64,000 bases of DNA, taken from Affinundibacterium flavidum. GTDB lineage: Bacteria > Pseudomonadota > Gammaproteobacteria > Burkholderiales > Burkholderiaceae_D. The position numbers were made by a program, and so were the translations under genes. Shown one piece after another: positions 1 through 8,513 of this stretch. The stretch is from contig NZ_JACOGA010000014.1 of the NCBI RefSeq assembly GCF_014284175.1, positions 93,162-157,161 on the forward strand, in the 5' to 3' direction. The notes beneath the pieces were generated by a model. The model ran no database searches and was not told the origin of the DNA. It was given only the letters and a program-made list of their open reading frames with translations. The stretch's first letter is position 1, and every line of letters starts with the position of its first letter.

Positions 1-273
1 TTACATTGCGCATCTGCTACGGGAGTCGGAAGTTTCAAATCGCAAATGAAAAAGGCAGACGCTAGTGGAGCGGCGTTTTCTGTCATCATTGGTGAGGATG
101 AAGCTGTTGCCAATACAGTTACGGTAAAATCGATGCGCTCAGACGATTTTGAGAATAATCAAGTTAGTGTTCCATTTGACACTGCAGTTGACTATTTAGT
201 TGATCAAATTGTCGGGGCGGAACACGACGAATCCCAATGCGATAATCCTAATCATATTCACATTCATCATTAA
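1..273 (+). CDS. hisS: Histidine-tRNA ligase, 3' end only
   Basis: The reading frame is open from the first base and ends at 273, giving about 90 C-terminal residues of histidyl-tRNA synthetase; the class II catalytic core lies outside the window. The visible part contains GSFKSQMKKAD and VIIGEDE, typical of the C-terminal anticodon-binding (HGTP) domain, which recognises tRNA-His. The tail ends in a His-rich stretch (NHIHIHH), unusual but short. The call rests on these motifs and on the neighbours: hisS followed by yfgM, bamB and der is a common proteobacterial order. An internal ATG at 46 is not a real start. Confidence 0.9.
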   Translation, partial: LHCASATGVGSFKSQMKKADASGAAFSVIIGEDEAVANTVTVKSMRSDDFENNQVSVPFDTAVDYLVDQIVGAEHDESQCDNPNHIHIHH

Positions 274-285
274 AATTAATTAAAA

Positions 286-954
286 ATGGCATACGATCTC
301 GAAGAGCAAGAACAAATAGACACCCTCAAAGCTTGGTGGAAGCAATATGGTAATTTGGTTACCTGGTTGTTGATCGCAGGTTTATCCTCTTTTGCAGGGT
401 GGACTGCATGGACTAATTATCAGTACGGTCAAGCGGCGCAAGCATCCGCGATTTATGACGAATTGCAGCGCGCGGCGAGTTTGAAAGACAACGCAAAAGT
501 GCAGGGCGCAGCTAGTAATTTAGTGGAAAAATATAGCCGCACATCTTACGCAACGATGGCTGCCTTAGCTGCGGCAAAAAGTGCGTTCGATGCAAATGAT
601 TTGAAATCTGCAAAAGTGCAATTGAATTGGGTCGTGGACCACGGTCAAAGCAAAGAATTTCAAGCAATCGCTAAATTACGTCTGGCTTCGATATTGTTGG
701 ATGAAAAAAATTATGACGAGGCATTAAAAGTGCTGAACGGTGATTTTTCTGCTGAGTTCGAAGCCGATGTTTTAGATCGTAAAGCTGACGTATTCGTTGC
801 GCAAAACAAGATTAAAGAAGCACGTGAAACGTATAAGTCCGCACTCGATAAAATGGGTGAGAAGCACGCCGGAAGACAGTTGGTGCAAATCAAGCTGGAT
901 GCACTGGGTGGCGCGATTGAAGCGAAAGTAGCTGTTACTTCTGAAAAAAAATAA
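286..954 (+). CDS. yfgM: YfgM-like TPR membrane protein
   Basis: A 222-residue protein with a short cytoplasmic N-terminus rich in acidic residues, one membrane segment at about residues 25-42, and an Ala-rich helical periplasmic part with TPR-like repeats. This is the architecture of YfgM, which in Escherichia coli associates with the SecYEG translocon and periplasmic chaperones. It lies 12 bases after hisS and 1 base before bamB, the usual place for yfgM, so cotranscription is likely. No strong Shine-Dalgarno precedes the ATG at 286; the start is chosen because the family begins with a short charged segment just before the membrane helix. Confidence 0.85.
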   Translation: MAYDLEEQEQIDTLKAWWKQYGNLVTWLLIAGLSSFAGWTAWTNYQYGQAAQASAIYDELQRAASLKDNAKVQGAASNLVEKYSRTSYATMAALAAAKSAFDANDLKSAKVQLNWVVDHGQSKEFQAIAKLRLASILLDEKNYDEALKVLNGDFSAEFEADVLDRKADVFVAQNKIKEARETYKSALDKMGEKHAGRQLVQIKLDALGGAIEAKVAVTSEKK

Positions 955-955
955 T

Positions 956-2122
956 ATGAAATTAACTATGTTTTCACGCGGTCTATTGGTGTCCTTCATA
1001 AGCGTAGGCTTGTTGAGCGCCTGTTCTAGTTTGTCTTGGATGAATCCCTTCGCTAAAGAAGATACTAAGAACGCACCTGCCGTGCTTCAAAACTTTACAG
1101 CCAGCATGTCAGTAAAAAATGCATGGACAATTAATTTGGGAACCGCTGGAGATTATTTTTTCAGTCCTGCCATTGTTGGCTCTGATGTTTATGCGGCCAG
1201 TGCGGATGGTACCGTCGTTAAAATTAATAGCCTTACAGGACAAGTTGCCTGGAAATCTAAAGCGGAATTGCCTTTGACGGCGGGCGTAGGCGCCAATGCA
1301 AAGGCGGTTGCTGTTGCAGGCGAAAAAGGTGTTTTATTTGTATTTGATGATCAGGGGAAATTCCGTTGGAAGGCTCAGGCGAGTAGTGAGATCCTGTCGG
1401 CACCTGCTGTAGCTGAAGGCGTCGTTGTCGTTCATAGTATAGATAACCGTATCTCCGCTTTTGATATCGAAACAGGCGCTCTGAAGTGGATGGTTGAGCG
1501 GCCTTTACCAGTGCTTACTTTGCGCATGGTGACAGGTATTACTATCAAAGATCAGCAAGCAATTATCTCAACCCCAGGCGGTAAATTGATTGACTTAGCG
1601 CTGCAAAATGGTGGCTTGCGTTGGGAGGCGACAGTTGCTGAAGCAAAGGGCGCAACTGAGCTTGAGCGGATTGTCGATATGTCTGGTGCGCCGGCTTTGG
1701 TCGGTAACACAACTTGTGCTGCTAGTTATCAAGGGCGCGTGGCTTGTTTTGATGTGAGTAATGGTGCATTAAAATGGGCAAAAAATATTTCTAGTGAAGT
1801 AGGCGTTGCTGCAGATGAGCGTTTTGCTTTTGCTGCGGACAATATTGGTGGCGTATTTGCTTACGACATCAATGGCGGTGCTACTGCCTGGAAAAACGAT
1901 AAACTGACCAACCGTGGACTGTCCACGCCAACCTCATTTGGACGTTCGGTTGTCATCGGTGATCGTTTCGGCTTTTTGCATTTCCTTTCAAGAGAAGATG
2001 GTTCTTTCCTGGCGCGTATGCCGACGGATGGAAGTAAGATTATGTCTGCCCCGGCTGTAGTCGGTAATAGCCTGATAGTACAAACTAAATCAGGTGCTGT
2101 TGTCGCATTTGCGACGGAATAA
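956..2122 (+). CDS. bamB: Outer membrane assembly lipoprotein BamB
   Basis: A 388-residue lipoprotein of the BAM complex, which folds and inserts beta-barrel proteins into the outer membrane. The signal peptide ends in the lipobox LLSAC with Cys at residue 23. The rest shows repeated PQQ-type beta-propeller blades, each with an A/G-rich strand followed by patterns such as TGQVAWK, TGALKWM and NGALKWA. Length matches the family. The gene starts one base after yfgM and is followed immediately by der, so it sits inside the operon. Recognition is by family pattern and position. Confidence 0.93.
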   Translation: MKLTMFSRGLLVSFISVGLLSACSSLSWMNPFAKEDTKNAPAVLQNFTASMSVKNAWTINLGTAGDYFFSPAIVGSDVYAASADGTVVKINSLTGQVAWKSKAELPLTAGVGANAKAVAVAGEKGVLFVFDDQGKFRWKAQASSEILSAPAVAEGVVVVHSIDNRISAFDIETGALKWMVERPLPVLTLRMVTGITIKDQQAIISTPGGKLIDLALQNGGLRWEATVAEAKGATELERIVDMSGAPALVGNTTCAASYQGRVACFDVSNGALKWAKNISSEVGVAADERFAFAADNIGGVFAYDINGGATAWKNDKLTNRGLSTPTSFGRSVVIGDRFGFLHFLSREDGSFLARMPTDGSKIMSAPAVVGNSLIVQTKSGAVVAFATE

Positions 2123-2126
2123 ATTA

Positions 2127-3470
2127 ATGAAACCAGTTATAGCTTTAATCGGTCGACCAAATGTCGGCAAGTCTACTTTATTTAATCGCTTGACTCGCAC
2201 ACGCGATGCTTTGGTGGCCGATTTGCCAGGATTAACCCGTGATCGTCACTATGGTGAAGGGCGGGTCGGCGAACGTCCATTTTTAGTGATTGATACTGGC
2301 GGTTTTGAGCCCGTTGCCAAAGAAGGCATCATGCATGAGATGGCGAAACAAACCAAGCAAGCGGTTGCTGAAGCCGATGTGGTTATTTTCCTGGTGGATG
2401 GGCGTCAAGGTCTGACACCACATGATAAGACAATTACTGACTTTTTGAGAAAGTCGGGTCGTTCCGTCATGTTGGTGGTGAATAAAGCAGAAGGCATGCG
2501 TTACACCAGTGTAGCGGCCGATTTTTATGAATTGGGCTTAGGTGATCCATATGTGATTTCATCGGCGCATGGCGACGGTGTTACCGACTTGGTTGAAGAA
2601 GCTTTGAATATTGCTTACGCTTCGCGCCCGGATGAGCCTGAAGAAAATCTCGATGCTGCAAAAGGCATTAAGATCGCCATCGTTGGTCGTCCTAATGTCG
2701 GTAAATCGACTTTGGTAAATACCTTGCTTGGTGAAGAGCGCGTCATTGCATTCGATATGCCTGGGACTACCCGTGATTCCATCGAAATACCTTTCGAGCG
2801 AGATGGCCAACAGTACACTTTAATTGACACGGCCGGCATTCGCCGTCGTGGCAAAGTTTTTGAGGCGATTGAGAAATTTTCGGTTGTGAAGACACTGCAA
2901 TCCGTTTCAGAAGCCAATGTTGTGCTGTTGCTGTTAGATGCGCAGCAAGATATTTCTGAGCAAGATGCCCACATTGCTGGTTTTATTTTGGAATCCGGTC
3001 GTGCACTGGTCGTTGGCGTGAATAAATGGGATGGTTTGCAAAGCGATAGACGCGATGAAATTAAGATGGATATTGAGCGCAAATTAAATTTCCTGACATT
3101 TGCGAAATTCCATTTTATTTCTGCTTTGAAGTCGACTGGAATTGCGCCGCTGATGAAATCTATCGATTCTGCCTATGAAGCGGCGATGGCGAATTTATCG
3201 ACACCAAAATTGACTCGCGCATTGATCGAAGCGGTTGAGCATCAGCAGCCCAAACGTAAAGGCTCGATTCGTCCTAAGATGCGTTATGCACATCAAGGTG
3301 GACAAAATCCACCAATTATTGTGATTCATGGCAATGCCTTGGATGCGATTGGTGATGTCTATAAGCGTTATTTAGAAAAGCATTTTAGAGAAACCTTTAA
3401 TTTGACGGGAACACCATTACGTATAGAAATGCGCTCTGGTAAAAACCCATTTACCAAAGATTCGAAGTAA
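2127..3470 (+). CDS. der: Ribosome biogenesis GTPase Der (EngA)
   Basis: A 447-residue GTPase with two G domains in tandem, used in 50S ribosome maturation. The first P-loop GRPNVGKS lies at residues 9-16 and the second copy near 187-194; both have DTGG/DTAG (G3) and NKxx (G4: VNKAEG, VNKWDG) motifs. The C-terminal KH-like domain carries PPIIVIHGN. The frame can be extended to 2094, but that would overlap bamB; the ATG at 2127 gives MKPVIALIGRPN, the normal start of Der. Five bases separate it from bamB. Confidence 0.97.
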   Translation: MKPVIALIGRPNVGKSTLFNRLTRTRDALVADLPGLTRDRHYGEGRVGERPFLVIDTGGFEPVAKEGIMHEMAKQTKQAVAEADVVIFLVDGRQGLTPHDKTITDFLRKSGRSVMLVVNKAEGMRYTSVAADFYELGLGDPYVISSAHGDGVTDLVEEALNIAYASRPDEPEENLDAAKGIKIAIVGRPNVGKSTLVNTLLGEERVIAFDMPGTTRDSIEIPFERDGQQYTLIDTAGIRRRGKVFEAIEKFSVVKTLQSVSEANVVLLLLDAQQDISEQDAHIAGFILESGRALVVGVNKWDGLQSDRRDEIKMDIERKLNFLTFAKFHFISALKSTGIAPLMKSIDSAYEAAMANLSTPKLTRALIEAVEHQQPKRKGSIRPKMRYAHQGGQNPPIIVIHGNALDAIGDVYKRYLEKHFRETFNLTGTPLRIEMRSGKNPFTKDSK

Positions 3471-3487
3471 AAGCTTAAATATTGCAA

Positions 3488-3525
3488 ACTAAGCTTCGCT
3501 TAAAGGCTTAGTAGTATTTTAAAAA
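3488..3525 (+). terminator. Possible weak terminator after der
   Basis: A 7-bp stem (ACTAAGC at 3488-3494 with GCTTAGT at 3506-3512) and an 11-base loop, followed by an A/T-rich stretch that is not a clean T run. It may partly end transcripts from the hisS-der operon before hfq. Confidence 0.3.
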
Positions 3526-3556
3526 TTTGTTTCTCGTGGTATCTTAATTATCTTTT

Positions 3557-3583
3557 GGACACTTGTAATCTTGAAAGGTGTCC
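3557..3583 (+). promoter_or_regulatory. Hairpin in hfq upstream region
   Basis: GGACAC (3557-3562) pairs with GTGTCC (3578-3583) across a 15-base loop, 36 bases before the hfq start codon. There is no T run after it, so it is less like a terminator than a 5'-leader structure. A role in hfq control is only inferred from its position. Confidence 0.3.
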
Positions 3584-3618
3584 CCAACTCCTAATCACAA
3601 CAACACAATGGAGCTGTT

Positions 3619-3855
3619 ATGAGCAATAAAGGGCAACTGTTACAAGACCCATTTTTGAATGCGTTAAGAAAAGAACACATTCCTGTTTCAATTTACTTGG
3701 TCAATGGTATTAAATTACAAGGACATGTTGAATCATTTGATCAATATGTCGTTTTGTTGCGTAATACAGTGACACAAATGGTTTATAAACATGCGATCTC
3801 GACCGTGGTGCCTGCTCGTGCAGTAAGTATCAACTCAGATGCAGAAGCAGAGTAA
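3619..3855 (+). CDS. hfq: RNA chaperone Hfq
   Basis: A 78-residue protein matching Hfq over its whole length: Q8-containing N-terminus (KGQLLQDPFLN), the Sm1 region with NGIKLQGHVESFDQYVV, and the Sm2 motif YKHAIST. Hfq forms a hexamer that pairs small RNAs with mRNAs. The C-terminal tail is short (RAVSINSDAEAE), as in other betaproteobacteria. GGAG at 3609-3612 is a good ribosome binding site for the ATG. hfq followed by hflX, hflK and hflC is the conserved proteobacterial arrangement. Confidence 0.98.
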   Translation: MSNKGQLLQDPFLNALRKEHIPVSIYLVNGIKLQGHVESFDQYVVLLRNTVTQMVYKHAISTVVPARAVSINSDAEAE

Positions 3856-3899
3856 TTATTGTTGAATTTCTTGAGTAATCGTTTTTCATACAGGTTCCT

Positions 3900-5021
3900 A
3901 TGCGCGCCGCACTAGTTGGCGTGGACTTCGGTAAAGGTGATTTTGCCGCAAGTTTAGACGAACTTTCTCAGCTCGCGTTATCAGCGGGAGCTGAGACCAT
4001 CACAAGCATTGCATGTAAGCGATCTAGCCCTGATGCAGCCTTATTTATCGGCTCCGGTAAAGCGGATGAAATCTCACATGCTGTCATTGATCTTAATTTA
4101 GATCTTGTCATTTTTAATCACGCATTATCCCCGGCACAACAGCGAAATTTGGAGCGGCACCTCAAAATTCGTGTCGTTGACAGAACTAGTTTAATTCTCG
4201 ATATTTTTGCTCAACGTGCTAAAAGTCACGAAGGTAAAGTTCAGGTTGAGCTGGCTCAACTACAGCATTTGGCCACACGATTAGTACGCGGTTGGACGCA
4301 TCTAGAGCGACAAAAGGGTGGTATTGGCTTGCGTGGTCCCGGTGAAACGCAGTTGGAAACTGATCGTCGTTTGCTTGGCGAGCGTGTCAAAATGCTCAAG
4401 GCAAAGATGGAAAAGTTGCACAAGCAACGCGAGACCCAGCGCCGTTCGCGAGGACGAAGCAATACATTCACAGTATCTTTAGTCGGTTACACAAATGCGG
4501 GTAAGTCAACCCTGTTTAATACTTTGACTAAAGCCGGAACTTACGCTGCAAATCAGCTTTTTGCTACGCTCGATACAACTTCGCGTCGCCTCTATCTCGA
4601 AGGTGCCGGAAATATCGTCGTTTCTGATACGGTCGGTTTTATCCGTGATTTACCGCATCAATTGGTGGCTTCTTTTCGCGCCACACTGGAAGAAACGATT
4701 CATGCAGATTTATTATTGCATGTGGTCGATGGTGGTAGTGCAGTCAGGAATGATCAGATTGAGCAGGTGAACCATGTCTTAAAGGAAATCGGCGCTGATC
4801 ATATTCCGCAATTGTTGGTATGGAATAAGATTGATCAAGCGGACCTCTTACCTGCGATAGAGCGCGATGAATATGGTAAAATTAACAGAGTTTTCGTTAG
4901 TGCAAAAAATGGCCAGGGTATCGATTTGTTGCGTGATGCGATCGTAGAATTAATGCAAAAAACGCAGGTCAGTTCTGAATTGAGTGCTGAAATAGGCGCT
5001 GAACTTTTGTCTGAAGAATGA
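3900..5021 (+). CDS. hflX: Ribosome-associated GTPase HflX
   Basis: A 373-residue GTPase that splits or rescues stalled ribosomes. The N-terminal HflX domain contains SGKADEI and the Gly-rich linker GGIGLRGPGETQLETDRR; the G domain has P-loop GYTNAGKST (about residues 196-204), DTVGFI and NKID. Length is slightly below the Escherichia coli protein, with a shorter C-terminus, as is usual outside enterics. It lies 44 bases after hfq and before hflK. Confidence 0.95.
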   Translation: MRAALVGVDFGKGDFAASLDELSQLALSAGAETITSIACKRSSPDAALFIGSGKADEISHAVIDLNLDLVIFNHALSPAQQRNLERHLKIRVVDRTSLILDIFAQRAKSHEGKVQVELAQLQHLATRLVRGWTHLERQKGGIGLRGPGETQLETDRRLLGERVKMLKAKMEKLHKQRETQRRSRGRSNTFTVSLVGYTNAGKSTLFNTLTKAGTYAANQLFATLDTTSRRLYLEGAGNIVVSDTVGFIRDLPHQLVASFRATLEETIHADLLLHVVDGGSAVRNDQIEQVNHVLKEIGADHIPQLLVWNKIDQADLLPAIERDEYGKINRVFVSAKNGQGIDLLRDAIVELMQKTQVSSELSAEIGAELLSEE

Positions 5022-5086
5022 GACTTCGGTTTATTTTTCTTTTGTTTTATTTGAGTAAATTTAATAATTTATCGGGTAAGTAACGC

Positions 5087-6334
5087 ATGCGAATATCCTT
5101 CCTCAATCGCCTCAAGCCCTTACTGTCTTTGAATGATCCTCAATGGGGACGTGGTTCAAAAGACGATAAGCCAGGCGGTAAAAAGCCAGAAGATGGTCCT
5201 CCTGATTTAGATCAGTTGTGGCGTGACTTCAATCAATCAATCGCTCGCATATTTGGTAGGAATGGTGGTGGCGATAGTGGTGGAAATACACCTAACGACT
5301 CGATGTTTGCCAAAATTGGTTTTGGTGTGATTGTTGCGGTGCTCGGATTTTTTTGGATGATCAGTGGATTTTTCATTGTGCAAGAAGGCCAGACTGGCGT
5401 AATTACGACATTTGGAAAATATAGCTATCAAGCGAATTCCGGTTTTAACTGGCGCTGGCCAACGCCGATTCAGGCACATGAAATTGTGAATGTGCAACAG
5501 GTGCGTACAGTTGAGGTCGGCTATCGCAATAACGTCAAGAACAAGCAGCCTAAAGAAGCATTGATGTTGACGGATGATGAAAATATTATCGATATTCAAT
5601 TCGCGGTTCAGTACAAGCTGAAGGATGCGGCAAAATGGTTGTATAGCAATCGCGATCAAGAAGAGATGATACGTCAGGTTGCAGAGACTGCGATTCGTGA
5701 AATTGTCGGTCGTAGCAAAATGGATTTTGTCCTGTACGAGGGGCGCGAAAAAGTCGCATTGGACGTCAATGTATTGATGCAGCAAGTACTTGATCGTTAC
5801 GATTCTGGCGCTCAGATAACAAATGTGACGATGCAGGCCGTGCAGCCACCTGAGCAAGTTCAGGCGGCGTTCGATGATGCTGTGAAAGCTGGCCAGGATA
5901 AAGAGCGTCAAAAGAATGAAGGTCAGGCATACGCCAATGACGTAATTCCTAAGGCGCGCGGTGAAGCATCACGTTTGTTGCAGGATGCTGAAGGTTATCG
6001 CTCTAAAGTGGTTGCGAATGCGGAAGGTAACGTAGCGCGCTTCAAACAAGTTTTGGTTGAATATCAAAAAGCGCCGGGCGTTACGCGTGATCGTATGTAT
6101 CTCGAAACTATGCAACAGATTTTTTCCAGCACGACGAAGTTGATGATGGACACAAAGAGTGCAAATAACATGATTTACTTGCCCCTAGATAAGCTGAATT
6201 CTCAAGGTGATGCAGCGAAATCCAGCGTGCCTGCTGCGGTGAGTACAATGCCGACCGAGACGATGTCCACAGTGGAAGTTCGGGGAACTAAAGATGGTCG
6301 CGCCCGCGATTCTCGTGATAGGGAGTCACGATAA
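5087..6334 (+). CDS. hflK: FtsH protease modulator HflK
   Basis: A 415-residue membrane protein of the stomatin/prohibitin (SPFH) family that forms, with HflC, a large cap around the FtsH protease. The N-terminal cytoplasmic part is Gly/Asp-rich (GGKKPEDGPPDLDQLW), followed by one membrane helix at about residues 76-98 and the SPFH domain with VQEGQTGVITTFGKY. The C-terminal helices and a charged tail rich in Arg/Asp are periplasmic. Its stop overlaps the hflC start by one base (TAATG), so translation is probably coupled. Confidence 0.96.
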   Translation: MRISFLNRLKPLLSLNDPQWGRGSKDDKPGGKKPEDGPPDLDQLWRDFNQSIARIFGRNGGGDSGGNTPNDSMFAKIGFGVIVAVLGFFWMISGFFIVQEGQTGVITTFGKYSYQANSGFNWRWPTPIQAHEIVNVQQVRTVEVGYRNNVKNKQPKEALMLTDDENIIDIQFAVQYKLKDAAKWLYSNRDQEEMIRQVAETAIREIVGRSKMDFVLYEGREKVALDVNVLMQQVLDRYDSGAQITNVTMQAVQPPEQVQAAFDDAVKAGQDKERQKNEGQAYANDVIPKARGEASRLLQDAEGYRSKVVANAEGNVARFKQVLVEYQKAPGVTRDRMYLETMQQIFSSTTKLMMDTKSANNMIYLPLDKLNSQGDAAKSSVPAAVSTMPTETMSTVEVRGTKDGRARDSRDRESR

Positions 6335-7230
6335 TGAATAAATTTATTTCTTCTGTACTGGCGTTAATTATTGTTGGAATTGCCGCCTACTCAACCATTT
6401 TTGTGGTTGATCAAAGATCACATGCAATCGTGTTTGCACTGGGTGAAGTGAAATCAGTAATCAGTGAGCCTGGATTGCATTTCAAATTGCCGCCACCATT
6501 CCAAAATGTGATGTTTTTGGATAAACGTATTTTGACGATAGAGTCTCCCGAAGCGGATCGTTTTATCACTGCAGAAAAGAAAAATATTTTGGTGGATACC
6601 TATGTGAAATGGCATATCACAGAACCAAAATTGTATTTTGTCAGTTTCAACGGTGAAGAAAGTCGTGCTCGTGATCGTTTATCACAAATCGTAAAAGCTG
6701 CATTGAATGAAGAAATTACCAAGCGTTCAGTACGCGATGTGATTTCTGGTGAACGCGACAAAGTCATGCAAGCGATCCGCAAAAAAGTGACAGACGAAGC
6801 GAAGCAAATCGGTGTTGAAATTGTCGACGTGCGTTTGCAACGGGTTGACTATGTTGAGCAGATCAATAATTCCGTTTATGAACGTATGAAAGCTGAGCGT
6901 AGTCGCGTAGCAAATGAATTACGTTCCACGGGCTTTGCTGATTCTGAAAAGATTCGTGCAGATGCAGATCGTCAACGCATAGTGATTTTGGCGGAAGCGT
7001 ATAAAGAAGCACAAACCGTCAGTGGTGCGGGTGATGCGGAAGCAGCGAAAATCTATTCGCAAGCTTTTAGTCAGAATGCGGAGTTCTACAAGTTCTACCG
7101 CAGTCTTGAAGCCTATCGTGCCAGCTTTAAGAACAAGAGTGATGTGATGGTGGTTGATCAAAACTCAGAATTCTTCAAATATTTTAAAGCGCCGGGAACC
7201 GGAACCGCCGGAGTTGCGCCGAAAAAATAA
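6334..7230 (+). CDS. hflC: FtsH protease modulator HflC
   Basis: A 298-residue SPFH protein, partner of HflK. One N-terminal membrane helix (about residues 5-24) is followed by VVDQRSHAIVFALGEV and by the family motif RLQRVDYVEQI. The C-terminal half is helical, with ADRQRIVILAEAYKEAQ. It overlaps hflK by one base and is probably the last gene of the hfq-hflX-hflK-hflC unit, since a hairpin follows. No small DUF2065 gene, common here in relatives, fits between hflC and hisZ. Confidence 0.96.
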   Translation: MNKFISSVLALIIVGIAAYSTIFVVDQRSHAIVFALGEVKSVISEPGLHFKLPPPFQNVMFLDKRILTIESPEADRFITAEKKNILVDTYVKWHITEPKLYFVSFNGEESRARDRLSQIVKAALNEEITKRSVRDVISGERDKVMQAIRKKVTDEAKQIGVEIVDVRLQRVDYVEQINNSVYERMKAERSRVANELRSTGFADSEKIRADADRQRIVILAEAYKEAQTVSGAGDAEAAKIYSQAFSQNAEFYKFYRSLEAYRASFKNKSDVMVVDQNSEFFKYFKAPGTGTAGVAPKK

Positions 7231-7265
7231 TTCGTATTCGTATTTAAAAGTGGGTGTCGTTAGTT

Positions 7266-7305
7266 AGACTGCATTTCATTTCGAATTGCAGTCTTTCTAG
7301 TTTTT
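7266..7305 (+). terminator. Candidate terminator after hflC
   Basis: An 8-bp perfect stem (AGACTGCA at 7266-7273 with TGCAGTCT at 7287-7294), a 13-base loop, then TTCTAGTTTTT. It sits 36 bases after the hflC stop and 60 bases before hisZ. The U tract is interrupted, so efficiency may be moderate. Confidence 0.5.
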
Positions 7306-7355
7306 GCCTGATCTATTAATGTTTGCAGTATTGTTATTACTGAAGATTGTTTCTT

Positions 7356-8507
7356 ATGCCAAATTGGCTACTCCCAGAAAACATTGCTGACGTCTTGCCT
7401 TCGGAAGCACGTAAGATAGAAGAGCTACGTCGCGTTTTATTAGATAATTTCCGTTGCTATGGCTATGAATTAGTCATGCCGCCTATGCTTGAGTACATTG
7501 AGTCTTTGTTGACTGGTGCCGGGCAAGATATGGATTTGCGCACCTTTAAATTAGTCGACCAAATTTCTGGACGCACCATGGGTGTGCGTGCAGATATGAC
7601 GACGCAGGTAGCGCGGATTGATGCCCATTTGCTCAATCGCAAATCGGTGACTCGTTTGTGCTACGCGGGTAGTGTTTTGCATACCCGACCATCAGGTTTG
7701 CACGCGACGCGTGAGCCTTTGCAAATCGGTGGTGAAATTTATGGACATGCTGGTCTCGAGGCAGACGCTGAGATTCAGGCGTTGATGCTGGCATCTTTAG
7801 CATTAGCGAATATCTCTGAAGTCCGTCTGGATCTATGTCACGTCGGTGTTCTGCGCGCATTGTTGAATAGTGATGCTGCAGCTAAACGACATGAATCGCA
7901 ATTATTTGCCTTGTTGGAAGCAAAAGATTTGCCAGCATTAAAAGAGTTGACGAAAGACTTTCAGCCTGAAGTTCGTCAAGCTTTATTGGATTTGCCAAAT
8001 TTATATGGCGACAAGGCAATTATTCAAAAAGCGCGTGAAATTCTGCCCAAACTCGATGGGATTGCGATAGCATTGGATGAATTGGCCTATTTGGTCGATT
8101 TGGCGGGTAATGCCAAAGTGACTGTCGATTTAGCGGATTTGCGTGGCTATCACTATCACAGTGGTGTAATGTTCAATGCCTTTGTTCCAGGCTTGCCAAA
8201 TGCGGTCGCACGCGGTGGTCGCTACGATCACGTGGGTGAGGCATTTGGACGTGCGCGCCCGGCAACTGGATTCTCGTTAGATTTGCGTGAATTGGCGCGC
8301 TTGATGCCTTCAGCAGAACGGAAAAATGCGATTTTGGCTCCATGGAGCTCGGATCCAGCACTGCGTCATAAAATAAATGAATTACGCCAGGCGGGTGAAG
8401 TGGTGATACAAAATCTGCCAGGCCACGAGAATGAACAGGACGAATTTGAATGCACACGCATGGTCGAATTCGATGGTAGTCAATGGATTTTAAAAACTGT
8501 AGGTTGA
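7356..8507 (+). CDS. hisZ: ATP phosphoribosyltransferase regulatory subunit HisZ
   Basis: A 383-residue protein related to the catalytic core of histidyl-tRNA synthetase but lacking the anticodon domain. HisZ activates short-form HisG in the first step of histidine synthesis. Visible signs are MPNWLLPENIADVLP at the start, the class II motifs RTFKLVDQISGR and VRADMTTQVAR, and the C-terminal RGGRYDHVGEAFGRARPATGFSLDL. A TTG at 7347 would add three residues; the ATG at 7356 gives the usual family N-terminus. hisZ next to purA after hflKC is the normal betaproteobacterial order. HisG itself is not in the window. Confidence 0.95.
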   Translation: MPNWLLPENIADVLPSEARKIEELRRVLLDNFRCYGYELVMPPMLEYIESLLTGAGQDMDLRTFKLVDQISGRTMGVRADMTTQVARIDAHLLNRKSVTRLCYAGSVLHTRPSGLHATREPLQIGGEIYGHAGLEADAEIQALMLASLALANISEVRLDLCHVGVLRALLNSDAAAKRHESQLFALLEAKDLPALKELTKDFQPEVRQALLDLPNLYGDKAIIQKAREILPKLDGIAIALDELAYLVDLAGNAKVTVDLADLRGYHYHSGVMFNAFVPGLPNAVARGGRYDHVGEAFGRARPATGFSLDLRELARLMPSAERKNAILAPWSSDPALRHKINELRQAGEVVIQNLPGHENEQDEFECTRMVEFDGSQWILKTVG

Positions 8508-8513
8508 TGAGCG

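Noticed and set aside
5237..5911. Open frame of 224 codons on the minus strand
   Set aside because: It lies fully inside hflK, whose product is unmistakable; the antisense frame has no ribosome binding site and odd composition (many His, Ile, Cys).
7231..7355. Possible small DUF2065 gene between hflC and hisZ
   Set aside because: Relatives often have one here, but the 125 bases contain a hairpin and no frame of about 60 codons.
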